From contig NZ_CP014007.2 of NCBI RefSeq assembly GCF_001658025.2, forward strand, positions 4,650,001 through 4,714,000: DNA of 64,000 nucleotides, read 5' to 3'. The stretch is from Kosakonia oryzae (lineage in GTDB: Bacteria > Pseudomonadota > Gammaproteobacteria > Enterobacterales > Enterobacteriaceae). The notes under the pieces are model-generated. The model saw only the letters and a program-made list of their open reading frames with translations. It was not told where the DNA came from and ran no database searches. Both the position numbers and the translations under genes were made by a program. This document shows, one piece after another, positions 27,787-36,268 of this stretch (positions within the stretch are counted from its first letter, which is position 1; each line of letters opens with the position of its first letter).

Positions 27787-28434
27787 ATGGACCGGGAAAT
27801 AGATGTCCAACACATCAGCCAGCAGGCTATGGACGAGGCCAATATTATTTTTGCCCAAAACGGCTACAACATTCGGGTACAAACGCTTACCGAAGCGGAT
27901 ATACGCTGGTGTATTGCGATCCAGCGGGATCTCCCGGAAATGTATCGTTTACCCTGGGATCACAGTGGAACGGTTCTGAATGACCCGGATACATTCTTGT
28001 TCAGTTTTAAAATTGTTGATGTTGAGTGGCGGCCCGCTGGAGCCTGTGTTTTTCAATATTGCCCCGCGATAAATGACGGCTTTCCTTTTCTTAACCTTGA
28101 AATGATTCAAAATTTTCACCTGCAGAATTCGGTGCTTGATGGGAATACACTCCGTTTCGCCCTCTATATCGCCGTGCTGTTTATGACGGATACTCGCTGC
28201 GGCGGGCTTCGTCTGATGTTTCCGGTTAACACAGAAGTCGCTGAATATTACATGCAGCAATATGGCTTTATTGACCTCACCGACGGTGAAAAAGCGATCC
28301 TTTACCGCGACGCCAATAGCCTGTTCGAATGGTTCCAGCGAGACAAACAACCGGTTGAGGATGTTCAACAATTGAACGATAATGCAGCAACGGAAAACAG
28401 AGCAGGAGGAAAAAATGGTAACAACAACGCATAG
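27787..28434 (+). CDS. Putative GNAT-like N-acetyltransferase
   Basis: 215 residues starting MDREIDVQ, after AAAAGGGA. The C-terminal half (RLMFPVNTEVAEYYMQQYGFIDL and the strands before it) resembles the acetyl-CoA-binding end of a GNAT fold, but the classic Q/RxxGxG/A loop is not clear, so the family is tentative. The last ~35 residues are polar and rich in Asn and Gln. It overlaps the start of a small downstream gene by 20 bases, and both lie between two near-identical terminators, so they form a two-gene operon. No signal peptide or membrane segment. Function unknown. Confidence 0.6.
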   Translation: MDREIDVQHISQQAMDEANIIFAQNGYNIRVQTLTEADIRWCIAIQRDLPEMYRLPWDHSGTVLNDPDTFLFSFKIVDVEWRPAGACVFQYCPAINDGFPFLNLEMIQNFHLQNSVLDGNTLRFALYIAVLFMTDTRCGGLRLMFPVNTEVAEYYMQQYGFIDLTDGEKAILYRDANSLFEWFQRDKQPVEDVQQLNDNAATENRAGGKNGNNNA

Positions 28435-28681
28435 TGCAATGAAAACGGTCACTTCCCGCTCTGACGCTTACATTATGAAGAGATCCGGTGTTGTTGCGCA
28501 TAATCAGGCAACCGAACGCGTTATTACTTCTGAGCAACTCAACCGCATGACTCCGGCTGGAGCTCCTGTCACCGCGTCGCGTGAAGAAGTTTTGTCGGTT
28601 CTTAGCCGGTCGGCAAACAGCATCAATACACCACACGTCCTGATTATTGAAGCCGCAGGCGGCATCCGAACTAAAATATAA
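28415..28681 (+). CDS. Small hypothetical protein coupled to the acetyltransferase-like gene
   Basis: 88 residues from ATG 28415, chosen because AGGAGG lies five bases upstream, inside the end of the preceding gene. The sequence is Ser/Thr-rich in its first half (KTVTSRSDAYIMKRSGVV) and ends in a hydrophobic stretch HVLIIEAAGGIRTKI. No family is recognised. The strong ribosome site, 20-base overlap and shared terminator argue for a real gene whose product works with the acetyltransferase-like protein, perhaps as a substrate or partner. That last point is inference. Confidence 0.6.
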   Translation: MVTTTHSAMKTVTSRSDAYIMKRSGVVAHNQATERVITSEQLNRMTPAGAPVTASREEVLSVLSRSANSINTPHVLIIEAAGGIRTKI

Positions 28682-28688
28682 GAAACCG

Positions 28689-28714
28689 AGCCCCGCACAA
28701 CGCGGGGCTTTTTT
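28689..28714 (+). terminator. Terminator after the acetyltransferase-like operon
   Basis: AGCCCCGC-ACAAC-GCGGGGCT followed by six T, a copy of the stem-loop at 27648-27668. Confidence 0.9.
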
Positions 28715-28785
28715 CTGACATGCTATTTTGCCGCTATCTGCTGGCAACGCCCCTCTTTCACCATGAAATGCCCGGCAATGAACAC

Positions 28786-28804
28786 CTGTTCATTAAACTG
28801 TCAC
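28786..28804 (+). promoter_or_regulatory. Pho-box-like site before the ugp-like operon
   Basis: CTGTTCATTAAACTGTCAC contains two CTGT repeats; compared with the PhoB consensus CTGTCATAAAACTGTCAC it has one extra base in the first half. It lies 79 bases before the first permease gene. PhoB control is the known mode for ugp genes in E. coli and fits the downstream functions. Confidence 0.6.
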
Positions 28805-28882
28805 CTTTACACCATTCTTTTGCAGCATTTTTTTCACAGACTCTCTGGCTTTCAAAACCCGTAAATTCGCGGTTCAAGGCTT

Positions 28883-29755
28883 ATGAGAAAATACTGGCTT
28901 CCGTGGCTGATCCTGTCACCGTCTCTGCTGTTCCTGGCGCTGTTCACTTACTTTCCGCTGCTGCGCTCGGTGTATGACAGTCTGTTCGACACCCGCATTG
29001 CCAGCAATGATGCGCCATTCGTTGGGTTGGGCAACTTTGCTCGTCTGCTGGATGATTCGGTGTTCTGGCAGTCGCTGTTCAATAACCTTATCTACATTCT
29101 GCTCACTGTCATTCCGGGGGTAACGCTGGCGCTGCTGCTGGCGGTGGCGCTGTGGGAAAACCATCGCATCAACCGCTGGTTACGTACGGCGTTTTTCTTC
29201 CCGATGATTATCCCGATGGTCAGCGCCGCCGCGCTGTGGCTGTTTATCTTTATGCCCGGCCTCGGCATGCTCGATCACTACCTCGCGCAGCTTTTCGGGC
29301 CGATGAACAACAACTGGCTGGGGCGCAGCAATAGCGCGCTGTTGGCGCTGGCGTTGATTGGCGTGTGGAAGTTTGCCGGATATTACATGCTGTTTTTCCT
29401 TGCCGGTTTGCAGGGCATTCCCGCCTCCACGCGTGAAGCGGCGGTGATGGAAGGCGCAACCTCCACGCAAGTTTTCTTCAAAGTTACACTGCCGTTACTG
29501 CGCCCGACCATCAGCTTTGTGGTCACTACCGCATTGATTTACTCGATTACCCAAATCGACCATGTCGCCGTGATGACGCGCGGCGGCCCGGACAATGCCA
29601 CCACCGTACTGCTCTATTACATCCAGAATCTCGCCTGGGACACTCACGATCTCGGTAAAGCCTCTGCCGCCACGTTTTTAACGCTGGCCGGGCTGTTTGT
29701 CTTCTCGCTGGTCAACCTGAAACTGCTTGAGAGAGGAGCGCATTATGAGCGTTGA
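28883..29755 (+). CDS. ABC permease, UgpA/MalF-like
   Basis: 290 residues, six membrane helices, in the CUT1 sugar / glycerol-phosphate class. The EAA loop is visible as STREAAVMEGATSTQVFFKVTLPLLRPT. It is the first gene of a five-gene operon (permease, permease, gpdQ, ATPase, binding protein). The second permease starts 11 bases before its stop. The presence of gpdQ suggests glycerophosphodiesters or sn-glycerol-3-phosphate as substrate. Confidence 0.88.
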   Translation: MRKYWLPWLILSPSLLFLALFTYFPLLRSVYDSLFDTRIASNDAPFVGLGNFARLLDDSVFWQSLFNNLIYILLTVIPGVTLALLLAVALWENHRINRWLRTAFFFPMIIPMVSAAALWLFIFMPGLGMLDHYLAQLFGPMNNNWLGRSNSALLALALIGVWKFAGYYMLFFLAGLQGIPASTREAAVMEGATSTQVFFKVTLPLLRPTISFVVTTALIYSITQIDHVAVMTRGGPDNATTVLLYYIQNLAWDTHDLGKASAATFLTLAGLFVFSLVNLKLLERGAHYER

Positions 29756-30632
29756 GGTTACTCCTGTTATCAACCGGGCCGCCGTCGTACCGCGCCCGCT
29801 GTGGTTGCGTCTGCGCCATTCGCGCCCGATCACGCTAGCGCTGCTGATGGTTTGCCTGGCGCTGCTGTGGGTAAGCCCGTTTATCTGGATGCTCTCATCC
29901 GCGTTTAGCGCCACCACCTTTGGCGAAGATATGGCGTCGATTCTGCCGCGCTTCCCGCTGACGCTGGATAACTTCCGCGATGCGTGGGACAGCGCCAACT
30001 GGATCAGCCTGTACGCCAACACGTTGATCTTCGCCTTCGGCACGTTCTTTGTGCAGCTATTCACCATTACCACCGCCGGTTACGTCTTCGCCTGCCACGA
30101 ATTTCGCGGCAAGAAAACGCTGTTCATCCTGTTCCTGGTGCAACTGATGATCATGCCGGTGGTGATGATGATCCCCAACATGCTGACGCTGAAAACCTTC
30201 GGCCTGCTCAACACGCTGACCGGCGTGATGATGCCCTACTTCACTTCTGCGTTCGGCGTCTTTCTGATGCGCCAGGCGTTTCTCGCTATCCCAAAAGAGA
30301 TTGAAGAAGCGGCGCTGATGGAGGGCTGTCGCTGGTGGCAGGTGCTGTTCCGCGTGATGTTGCCGATGTCGTGGCCGTCGGTGCTGGCGTTCGCCACCGT
30401 CAGTATTACCTATCACTGGAACGAGTATTTATGGCCGCTGATGATACTCAACGATCCGGACAAACAGGTGCTGACGGTCGGCCTGGTCTCCTTCGCCATG
30501 GGCGCAGAATCCGGCGGCCAGTGGGGAATGATCAGCGCCGGGACGCTGATGGTTTGCCTGCCGCTGATGGTCGCGTTTATTGCTTTTCAGAAACAGTTTC
30601 TCCGGAGCTTTGGCTTCTCCGGTATTAAATAA
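29745..30632 (+). CDS. ABC permease, UgpE/MalG-like
   Basis: 295 residues from ATG 29745 (MSVEVTPV), behind GAGAGGAG. Six membrane helices; EAA loop [26 protein letters not shown]. It pairs with the upstream permease in the inner membrane. It is followed after 11 bases by gpdQ. Confidence 0.88.
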   Translation: MSVEVTPVINRAAVVPRPLWLRLRHSRPITLALLMVCLALLWVSPFIWMLSSAFSATTFGEDMASILPRFPLTLDNFRDAWDSANWISLYANTLIFAFGTFFVQLFTITTAGYVFACHEFRGKKTLFILFLVQLMIMPVVMMIPNMLTLKTFGLLNTLTGVMMPYFTSAFGVFLMRQAFLAIPKEIEEAALMEGCRWWQVLFRVMLPMSWPSVLAFATVSITYHWNEYLWPLMILNDPDKQVLTVGLVSFAMGAESGGQWGMISAGTLMVCLPLMVAFIAFQKQFLRSFGFSGIK

Positions 30633-30643
30633 GGAGTGTAGTT

Positions 30644-31468
30644 ATGTTTTTAGCGCAAATTTCCGACACCCATTTTCGCAGCCAGAACGAGAAGCTGTAC
30701 GGTTTTATTGATATCAACGCCGGGAATGCCGACGTTGTGTGCCAGCTTAACGCCCTGCGCGAACGCCCGGATGCGGTGGTGGTGAGCGGGGATATCGTCA
30801 ACTGCGGCCGCCCGGAAGAGTACCGCGTGGCACGCCAGATCCTCGGCGGGCTGGATTACCCGCTGTTTATTATTCCGGGCAACCACGACGATAAAGCGCA
30901 CTTTCTGGAATATCTGCACCCGCTGTGCCCGCAACTCGGCAGCGATCCGCAGAACATGCGTTATGCGATTGAGGATTTCGCGACGCGTCTGCTGTTTATC
31001 GATTCCAGCCTCGCCGGGGAGTCAAAAGGCTGGCTGACGAATGAAACCCTGCAATGGCTGGAAGCGCAGCTGATCGCCAGCAAGGACAAACCGACTGCGG
31101 TATTTATGCATCATCCGCCGCTGCCGCTGGGTAACGCGCAGATGGATCGCATCGCCTGTGAAAACGGTCATCTGCTGTTGAAACTGGTTGAGCGCTTCCC
31201 GTCGCTGACGCGCATTTTCTGCGGCCATAACCACAGCCTGACCATGACGCAATATCGCCAGGCAACGATTGCCACCATTCCGGCCACCATGCACCAGGTA
31301 CCGTATTGCCACGAAGATACTCGCCCGTACTACGACATGTCACCGCCGTCGTGCCTGATGCACCGCCAAATTGGCGATCAATGGGTGAGCTACCTGCACT
31401 CGCTGTCGCATTACGCGGGCCCGTGGCTGTATGACGAAAACATCAGTTGCCCGGTGGACGAGCGCTAA
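30644..31468 (+). CDS. gpdQ: Glycerophosphodiesterase GpdQ
   Basis: 274 residues, the same length as the well-studied GpdQ of Klebsiella/Enterobacter aerogenes and very similar to it throughout. This binuclear metallohydrolase cuts glycerol-3-phosphoethanolamine and other phosphodiesters to glycerol-3-phosphate plus alcohol, and promiscuously some phosphotriesters. All metal ligands are in register: Asp8 and His10 (ISDTH), Asp50 (SGD), Asn80 (PGNHDD), His156 (MHHPP), His195 and His197 (FCGHNH). No signal peptide, so it acts in the cytoplasm on diesters brought in by the surrounding ABC transporter. The ribosome site is AAGGAG. Its place inside the transporter operon supports a phosphate- or glycerol-scavenging role. 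Confidence 0.95.
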   Translation: MFLAQISDTHFRSQNEKLYGFIDINAGNADVVCQLNALRERPDAVVVSGDIVNCGRPEEYRVARQILGGLDYPLFIIPGNHDDKAHFLEYLHPLCPQLGSDPQNMRYAIEDFATRLLFIDSSLAGESKGWLTNETLQWLEAQLIASKDKPTAVFMHHPPLPLGNAQMDRIACENGHLLLKLVERFPSLTRIFCGHNHSLTMTQYRQATIATIPATMHQVPYCHEDTRPYYDMSPPSCLMHRQIGDQWVSYLHSLSHYAGPWLYDENISCPVDER

Positions 31469-31472
31469 TCCC

Positions 31473-32546
31473 ATGTTAAGACTGAACAATGTAAGTAAGC
31501 AGTTTGATGGTAAAGCGGCGCTCAACGCGCTGTCGCTGGATATTCACGATGGCGAATTTGTGGTGCTGGTTGGCCCGTCCGGATGCGGCAAAAGTACGCT
31601 GTTGCGGCTGATTGCCGGGCTGGAGAGTGTCAGCGACGGCACCATCTGGCTCGATAATGATGACATTACCGCCCGTTCGCCGCGCGAGCGCAACTTCGCG
31701 ATGATCTTCCAGAACTACGCGCTGTTTCCGCACCTGTCCGTGCGCGACAACATCACCTTCGGCATGAAAGTGCGTAACGAAGAGAAAGCCAGTTGGCAGC
31801 CGCGCCTCGATCGCGTGGCGCAGATGTTGCAGCTCGATGCGTTGCTGGAACGAAAACCCGCCAAACTCTCCGGCGGCCAGCGCCAGCGCGTGGCGATGGC
31901 GCGCGCTATCGTGCGTAACCCGAAACTGTTCTTAATGGATGAACCGCTCTCTAACCTTGATGCGCGCCTGCGTACTGAAGTGCGCGACAGCATTATGGAG
32001 ATGCACCAGCAACTTAAGACCAGCACCATTTATGTGACGCACGACCAGACCGAAGCGATGTCGATGGCCGACCGCATTGTGGTGATGAATGGCGGCCACG
32101 TGCAGCAAGTTGGCCGTCCGGAACATTTGTATGCACATCCGGCAAATCTGTTTGTTGCCGGGTTTATCGGATCTCCGGCCATGAACCTGCTGTCGCTCTC
32201 CTGCGCCAATGGCGAGGTGCAATTAGGTGAGCAACGCCTGCCGCTGCCTGAACACGCACGCAGCACGGCACAAGTGTGGCTGGGCATTCGCCCGGAGCAC
32301 ATGACCGATACGCCGGAAGCAGGCCAGTTGGTGTTGCCAGCAACCGTCATACAGCGGGAACTGATGGGCGCGGATTATCAGCTTCACGTCAGCACGCCCA
32401 TCGGCAACCTGCGTTATATCCGCCGACACCGGGGCGATGTGCCCAACAAAGGGGACACACTCAGCGTCGGTTTTTCACCCCTTGATTGTCATCTTTTTGA
32501 TGCGCAAACCTTGCTTAACTTACACCAGGAGAACGACCATGTATAA
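31473..32546 (+). CDS. ABC transporter ATPase, UgpC/MalK-like
   Basis: 357 residues from ATG 31473 (MLRLNNVSKQFDG), four bases after the gpdQ stop. Walker A VGPSGCGKSTLLR, signature LSGGQRQRVAMARAI, Walker B LFLMDEPLSNLD and H-loop YVTHDQTEAM are intact, followed by a C-terminal TOBE/OB regulatory domain typical of MalK/UgpC (~235-357). It energises the two CUT1 permeases. Confidence 0.92.
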   Translation: MLRLNNVSKQFDGKAALNALSLDIHDGEFVVLVGPSGCGKSTLLRLIAGLESVSDGTIWLDNDDITARSPRERNFAMIFQNYALFPHLSVRDNITFGMKVRNEEKASWQPRLDRVAQMLQLDALLERKPAKLSGGQRQRVAMARAIVRNPKLFLMDEPLSNLDARLRTEVRDSIMEMHQQLKTSTIYVTHDQTEAMSMADRIVVMNGGHVQQVGRPEHLYAHPANLFVAGFIGSPAMNLLSLSCANGEVQLGEQRLPLPEHARSTAQVWLGIRPEHMTDTPEAGQLVLPATVIQRELMGADYQLHVSTPIGNLRYIRRHRGDVPNKGDTLSVGFSPLDCHLFDAQTLLNLHQENDHV

Positions 32547-33861
32547 GCCTCTGCCAAAAACATTGCGAGCGCTTACTTACAGCATAACCCTTACAATGAG
32601 CGGCACCGCACTGGCGCAGGAGAAGATTGATTTCATGTTTCCGGCCCCGGTGGACGGCAAACTGACCATGGAAATGACGCGCATCATCAAAGCCTTTAAC
32701 GATTCGCAAAAAGAGGTGGAAGTGCGCGGGATTTTTACCGGCAACTACGACACCACGAAAATGAAAGCTGAATCGGCGCAGAAAGCTGGCCAACCGCCTG
32801 CGCTGGTGATCATGTCCGCCAACTTCACTACCGATCTGGCGCTGAAAGATGAAATTCTGCCGATGGACGAATTGTTCCAGTACGGCGACAAAAAAGCGGG
32901 CGATTTCCTGCAAAACGAGTTCTGGCCTGCGATGCGTAAAAACGCCCAGGTGATGGGCGTGACCTACGCCATTCCGTTCCACAACTCGACGCCAATCCTC
33001 TATTACAACAAAACGATGTTCGACCAGGCGGGCATTAAACAGCCGCCGCAGAACTGGAAAGCGTTGCTGGAGGATGCGAAAAAGCTGACCGACCAGAGCA
33101 AAGGCCAGTGGGGCATTATGCTGCCTTCTACCAACGACGATTACGGCGGCTGGATCTTCTCCTCGCTGGTACGCGCCAACGGCGGTAACTACTTCAACGA
33201 AAACTATCCTGGCGAAGTCTATTACAACGCGCCTACCACCATCGGCGCGCTGCGTTTCTGGCAGGATATGATCTACAAAGACAAAGTGATGCCGTCCGGC
33301 GTGCTGAACTCGAAACAGATCAGCGCCGCGTTCTTCTCCGGCAAACTGGGAATGGCGATGCTGAGTACCGGCGCGCTGGGCTTTATGCGTGAAAACACAA
33401 AAGATTTCGAGCTGGGCGTGGCAATGATGCCAGCGCAGGAACAACGTGCCGTGCCAATTGGCGGCGCCAGCCTGGTGAGCTTTAAAGGCATTGACGATGC
33501 GCAGAAAAAAGCGGCGTATCAGTTCCTGACTTATCTCGTCAGCCCGGAAGTGAATGGCGCATGGAGCCGCTTTACCGGTTACTTCTCACCGCGCAAAGCA
33601 TCCTATGATACGGCGGAAATGAAAGCGTATCTGCAGCAGGATCCGCGCGCTGCCATCGCGCTGGAGCAATTGCAGTACGCGCATCCGTGGTATTCCACTT
33701 ACGAAACGGTTGCCGTGCGTAAAGCGATGGAAAACCAACTGGCAGCCGTGGTGAACGATGAGAAAGTCACTCCGGAAGCAGCGGCAGAAGCGGCGCAAAA
33801 AGAAGCCGATACGCTGATGAAACCCTATGTGGAAAAAACCGCGCTGCAAGCGGTGAAATAA
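32539..33861 (+). CDS. Extracellular solute-binding protein, UgpB-like
   Basis: 440 residues from ATG 32539, which overlaps the ATPase 3' end by eight bases; AGGAG lies upstream. A signal peptide ends at GTALAQE. It is a family 1 binding protein, with IDFMFPAPVDGKLTMEMTRIIKAFN, VTYAIPFHNSTPILYYNKTMF and GAWSRFTGYFSPRK matching UgpB-type landmarks. It would capture glycerol-3-phosphate or glycerophosphodiesters in the periplasm. Last gene of the operon; a short CCCCGC/GCGGGG hairpin follows at 33871-33888. Confidence 0.9.
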   Translation: MYKPLPKTLRALTYSITLTMSGTALAQEKIDFMFPAPVDGKLTMEMTRIIKAFNDSQKEVEVRGIFTGNYDTTKMKAESAQKAGQPPALVIMSANFTTDLALKDEILPMDELFQYGDKKAGDFLQNEFWPAMRKNAQVMGVTYAIPFHNSTPILYYNKTMFDQAGIKQPPQNWKALLEDAKKLTDQSKGQWGIMLPSTNDDYGGWIFSSLVRANGGNYFNENYPGEVYYNAPTTIGALRFWQDMIYKDKVMPSGVLNSKQISAAFFSGKLGMAMLSTGALGFMRENTKDFELGVAMMPAQEQRAVPIGGASLVSFKGIDDAQKKAAYQFLTYLVSPEVNGAWSRFTGYFSPRKASYDTAEMKAYLQQDPRAAIALEQLQYAHPWYSTYETVAVRKAMENQLAAVVNDEKVTPEAAAEAAQKEADTLMKPYVEKTALQAVK

Positions 33862-34166
33862 GGTGTTTTTCCCCGCAGGGATGCGGGGCCCATCGTTATA
33901 CTTCCCATTCCCCGGAATGATGAATCCGATAACTTACACGGCACGTCGTTATGAAAGCTGAGAGTGTATCAAGCCGGAGAACCCTCAACTGTAAGCGCTT
34001 ACTAACTTAGTAACGAATACGGTACGTCAACAGGCTGTGCTCTGAGTAACGAACAAACGGCCCCACAAATAACCATTTTGAAGACAGGGTTTATTGATCC
34101 GTCAGACATTAACTTTCTTGCCGGGATTGTATATTTCTTGCTCACTCAACTGACAAGGAGCACACC
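33862..34166. other. Intergenic region
   Basis: About 300 bases. It starts with the small hairpin CCCCGCAGGGATGCGGGG (33871-33888), which lacks a following T run. No promoter or RNA gene could be assigned in the rest. CAAGGAGCACACC directly before 34167 is the ribosome site of the next gene. Confidence 0.4.
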
Positions 34167-34412
34167 ATGTCTTACACCGAACAGCACTGTCACTCCTGCG
34201 GAATGCCGCTTTCAGCGCCGGATGCCCGTGGCGCCAGCGACAAATATTGCGCGTACTGCACCGACAGCGAAGGCAATCTGAAATCCTGGGATGAGGCTGT
34301 TTCCGGCCTCGCGCAATACCTTGACTCCTGGCAGAAAGTGGGTAACGAAGAAGCGCGTAAACGCGCAATCCGCTATCTGACTTCGATGCCTGCGTGGGCA
34401 GACAGAGCCTGA
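34167..34412 (+). CDS. Putative zinc-ribbon protein
   Basis: 81 residues with two CxxC pairs near the N-terminus (CHSCGMPL and YCAYCTDSEG), the arrangement of the 'putative zinc ribbon' family found as short proteins in many bacteria. An AAGGAG ribosome site precedes the start. The rest is helical and charged (GNEEARKRAIRYL). Function unknown. Stands alone, convergent with the MFS gene at 34432. Confidence 0.75.
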   Translation: MSYTEQHCHSCGMPLSAPDARGASDKYCAYCTDSEGNLKSWDEAVSGLAQYLDSWQKVGNEEARKRAIRYLTSMPAWADRA

Positions 34413-34431
34413 AGTTATTAGCCTGACGGCT

Positions 34432-35529
34432 TCAATCCGGGGTAAAAAACAGCAGTACCAACCCCAGCAGCGCAAACAGGCCAAACGCCAGCGCAACGCC
34501 TGCCTGCGCGTAGATCAAACCCAATATCACCGCGCCAGCCACCTGGCCTGCGGCCAGCATAAAAAACACCATCCCGACCCCGGAAGCCGGGGTCGCGGGC
34601 GTGGCTTCTGCACCACTCACCAGTAGCACGCCGGAAAGCGTGATATAGCCAGCCCCACAGAGCGCCACCGCCGGAATTAACCACCAGGAAAATGCGTGAC
34701 TGAACGCCATCAACAGCAACGGTGCGGCCATAAATACCAGCGCCAGCCGGTAAACCTGGTGCATACCGATATAACGCGCAATCGGCCCGGTGAAGGCGCC
34801 CAAAATACCCGCCGCACCGCAAACACACCACAGCATGCTGATGAGCGGATCCGCTACCACCATCTGCTGGCGCAATACTTGCGGGCCAAAACTCCACCAC
34901 GCGGAGCTCATCATCCCACTCAGCAACGCAATTAGCGCAAGACGGACAACCGCGCGTGATAAAAGCGTTGCTCGCTCCTCCGCCTGCGGCTGCGCACCAC
35001 GCGGTAAATAGCGCGGCACCGGCCACAGGCACAGCAGTGCAATCACCGCGAACACGAGACATGCGATTCGCCACGGCAGAAACGACAGGAGCGGCACGGA
35101 AAGGATGATCCCTGCCCCGGTTCCGGCGTTAATCAGGGTATTCACCTGCGTTTGCTGTGATGCGCTCACGCAACGACTGACCGCTGCCGCCAGCGAAGGC
35201 GACGAAAACCCGGCGCTGATCCCGGCAATAAATAATCCGACGCCCAGCATTACGGGGGAAGCGGCTGCGGCGAGCAACGACAGGCCAAGCGCGGCACTCA
35301 GCGCAGAAACCGCCGAGGGAAATCGCGGCCCATAACGCTGATTCAACGTTGCGGCTGCGCTTATCGACAGACAATAAGCCGCGAAACTACAGGCCGAAAG
35401 GATGCCTGCAAGGCGCGGGCTGAAAGGGATATCCTGCGCCACAGCGGGCATCATCAGCCCCCATGAGAAACGGGCGAGGCCATAAGAAACGGCGATCAGC
35501 GCGAAACCGGCCATGCCGAGCTTCATCAT
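34432..35529 (-). CDS. MFS transporter, YbfB/YjiJ-like
   Basis: 365 residues with about 11-12 membrane helices, beginning GMAGFALIAVSYGLARFSWGLMMP, characteristic of the YbfB/YjiJ group of MFS proteins. It lacks a strong motif A. It shares a four-base overlap with a TetR gene upstream (ATGA), so the regulator and transporter are one unit. The substrate is unknown. The high Gly/Ala content and short loops fit a small-molecule exporter. Confidence 0.8.
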   Translation of the reverse strand: MMKLGMAGFALIAVSYGLARFSWGLMMPAVAQDIPFSPRLAGILSACSFAAYCLSISAAATLNQRYGPRFPSAVSALSAALGLSLLAAAASPVMLGVGLFIAGISAGFSSPSLAAAVSRCVSASQQTQVNTLINAGTGAGIILSVPLLSFLPWRIACLVFAVIALLCLWPVPRYLPRGAQPQAEERATLLSRAVVRLALIALLSGMMSSAWWSFGPQVLRQQMVVADPLISMLWCVCGAAGILGAFTGPIARYIGMHQVYRLALVFMAAPLLLMAFSHAFSWWLIPAVALCGAGYITLSGVLLVSGAEATPATPASGVGMVFFMLAAGQVAGAVILGLIYAQAGVALAFGLFALLGLVLLFFTPD

Positions 35530-36047
35530 TTCGCCTCCTCGCTGGCCATCAGGATCGCCGCCGCTTTTCCGGCATCATAAGCCGCCTGCGGTCCGCGAAT
35601 TAACGCCGCGGTAATCGCCCCTTCAAACAGCATCCAGACAGCATCTGCCAGCGCGTTGTGTTTCACGCTCGTGGCGATGTAATCCCGCAGCGCATAGCGA
35701 AAATCCAGCGCCAGCGCACATAGCTGTATGTTTTCCTGCACATACTCGCCCCAGGCTTTCAGGAAAAAGCACCCGCCCGCGCCGTAACTCGCCATCCATT
35801 CCCCGAGCACGGCAAAAAGTTTTTCCACCGCCTGTGGGTGTTCGGGCGCGTAGAGATCGGCGAAAAAACGCTGCTGGCGAGCTTCCATTACCGCTGCGGT
35901 TAATTGCTCTCGCGAAGGGAAATGGCGATACAACGTGCGCGTTGAAACCCCGGCTTCCTCGCAAATACGATCGGTGCTGGTGGCGTGAAAACCGTTGTTG
36001 TAAAACAGCCGCTCGGCGGCCTGAATGATCTCTTGTCGTTTTTTCAT
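35526..36047 (-). CDS. TetR-family repressor of the adjacent MFS gene
   Basis: 173 residues from ATG 36047 (MKKRQEIIQAAERLFYNNG); the frame extends further upstream but would translate the operator. The N-terminal TetR helix-turn-helix is clear (FHATSTDRICEEAGVSTRTLYRHF). The palindrome at 36054-36077 overlaps its start region and is the probable autoregulatory site. The ligand is unknown. Confidence 0.85.
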   Translation of the reverse strand: MKKRQEIIQAAERLFYNNGFHATSTDRICEEAGVSTRTLYRHFPSREQLTAAVMEARQQRFFADLYAPEHPQAVEKLFAVLGEWMASYGAGGCFFLKAWGEYVQENIQLCALALDFRYALRDYIATSVKHNALADAVWMLFEGAITAALIRGPQAAYDAGKAAAILMASEEAK

Positions 36048-36053
36048 CCTTAA

Positions 36054-36077
36054 AAAGTAAACCGATCGTTTTACTTT
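36054..36077. promoter_or_regulatory. Operator of the TetR-MFS unit
   Basis: A 24-base near-palindrome with arms AAAGTAA and TTACTTT around ACCGATCGTT, seven bases upstream of the TetR start. Only one base pair of the central part breaks symmetry. Confidence 0.7.
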
Positions 36078-36171
36078 CGCCAGCAACTATAAAAAAGTAA
36101 AAATAAAACACCTTAAAATTCAATGAATAAAGAGAAAATATATTTTTATCGCTAAAAATTCACTTGCAATC

Positions 36172-36246
36172 AAATAGCGCACTATTTAAATTCCTCCCCA
36201 GACGCAAACACAACCGCGCTTTCACTACCATTTAAATAGCGCACGA
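36172..36246. promoter_or_regulatory. Direct repeats upstream of the esterase gene
   Basis: AAATAGCGCACTA at 36172-36184 and AAATAGCGCACGA at 36234-36246, spaced 62 bases, just before the esterase start. The first is also half of an inverted repeat with TATTTAA. They look like twin binding sites for a regulator. Confidence 0.5.
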
Positions 36247-36268
36247 TACAATCGCAAAGGAGATAAAG

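Noticed and set aside
32515..33444. 309-codon antisense frame in the binding-protein gene
   Set aside because: Its composition (His, Arg, Val rich) mirrors the sense frame, and the sense protein is a clear UgpB-like protein.
34418..35074. 218-codon minus-strand frame inside the MFS gene
   Set aside because: It is an alternative frame of the same strand within a clear membrane transporter; high Gly/Arg/Cys content shows it is a shadow.
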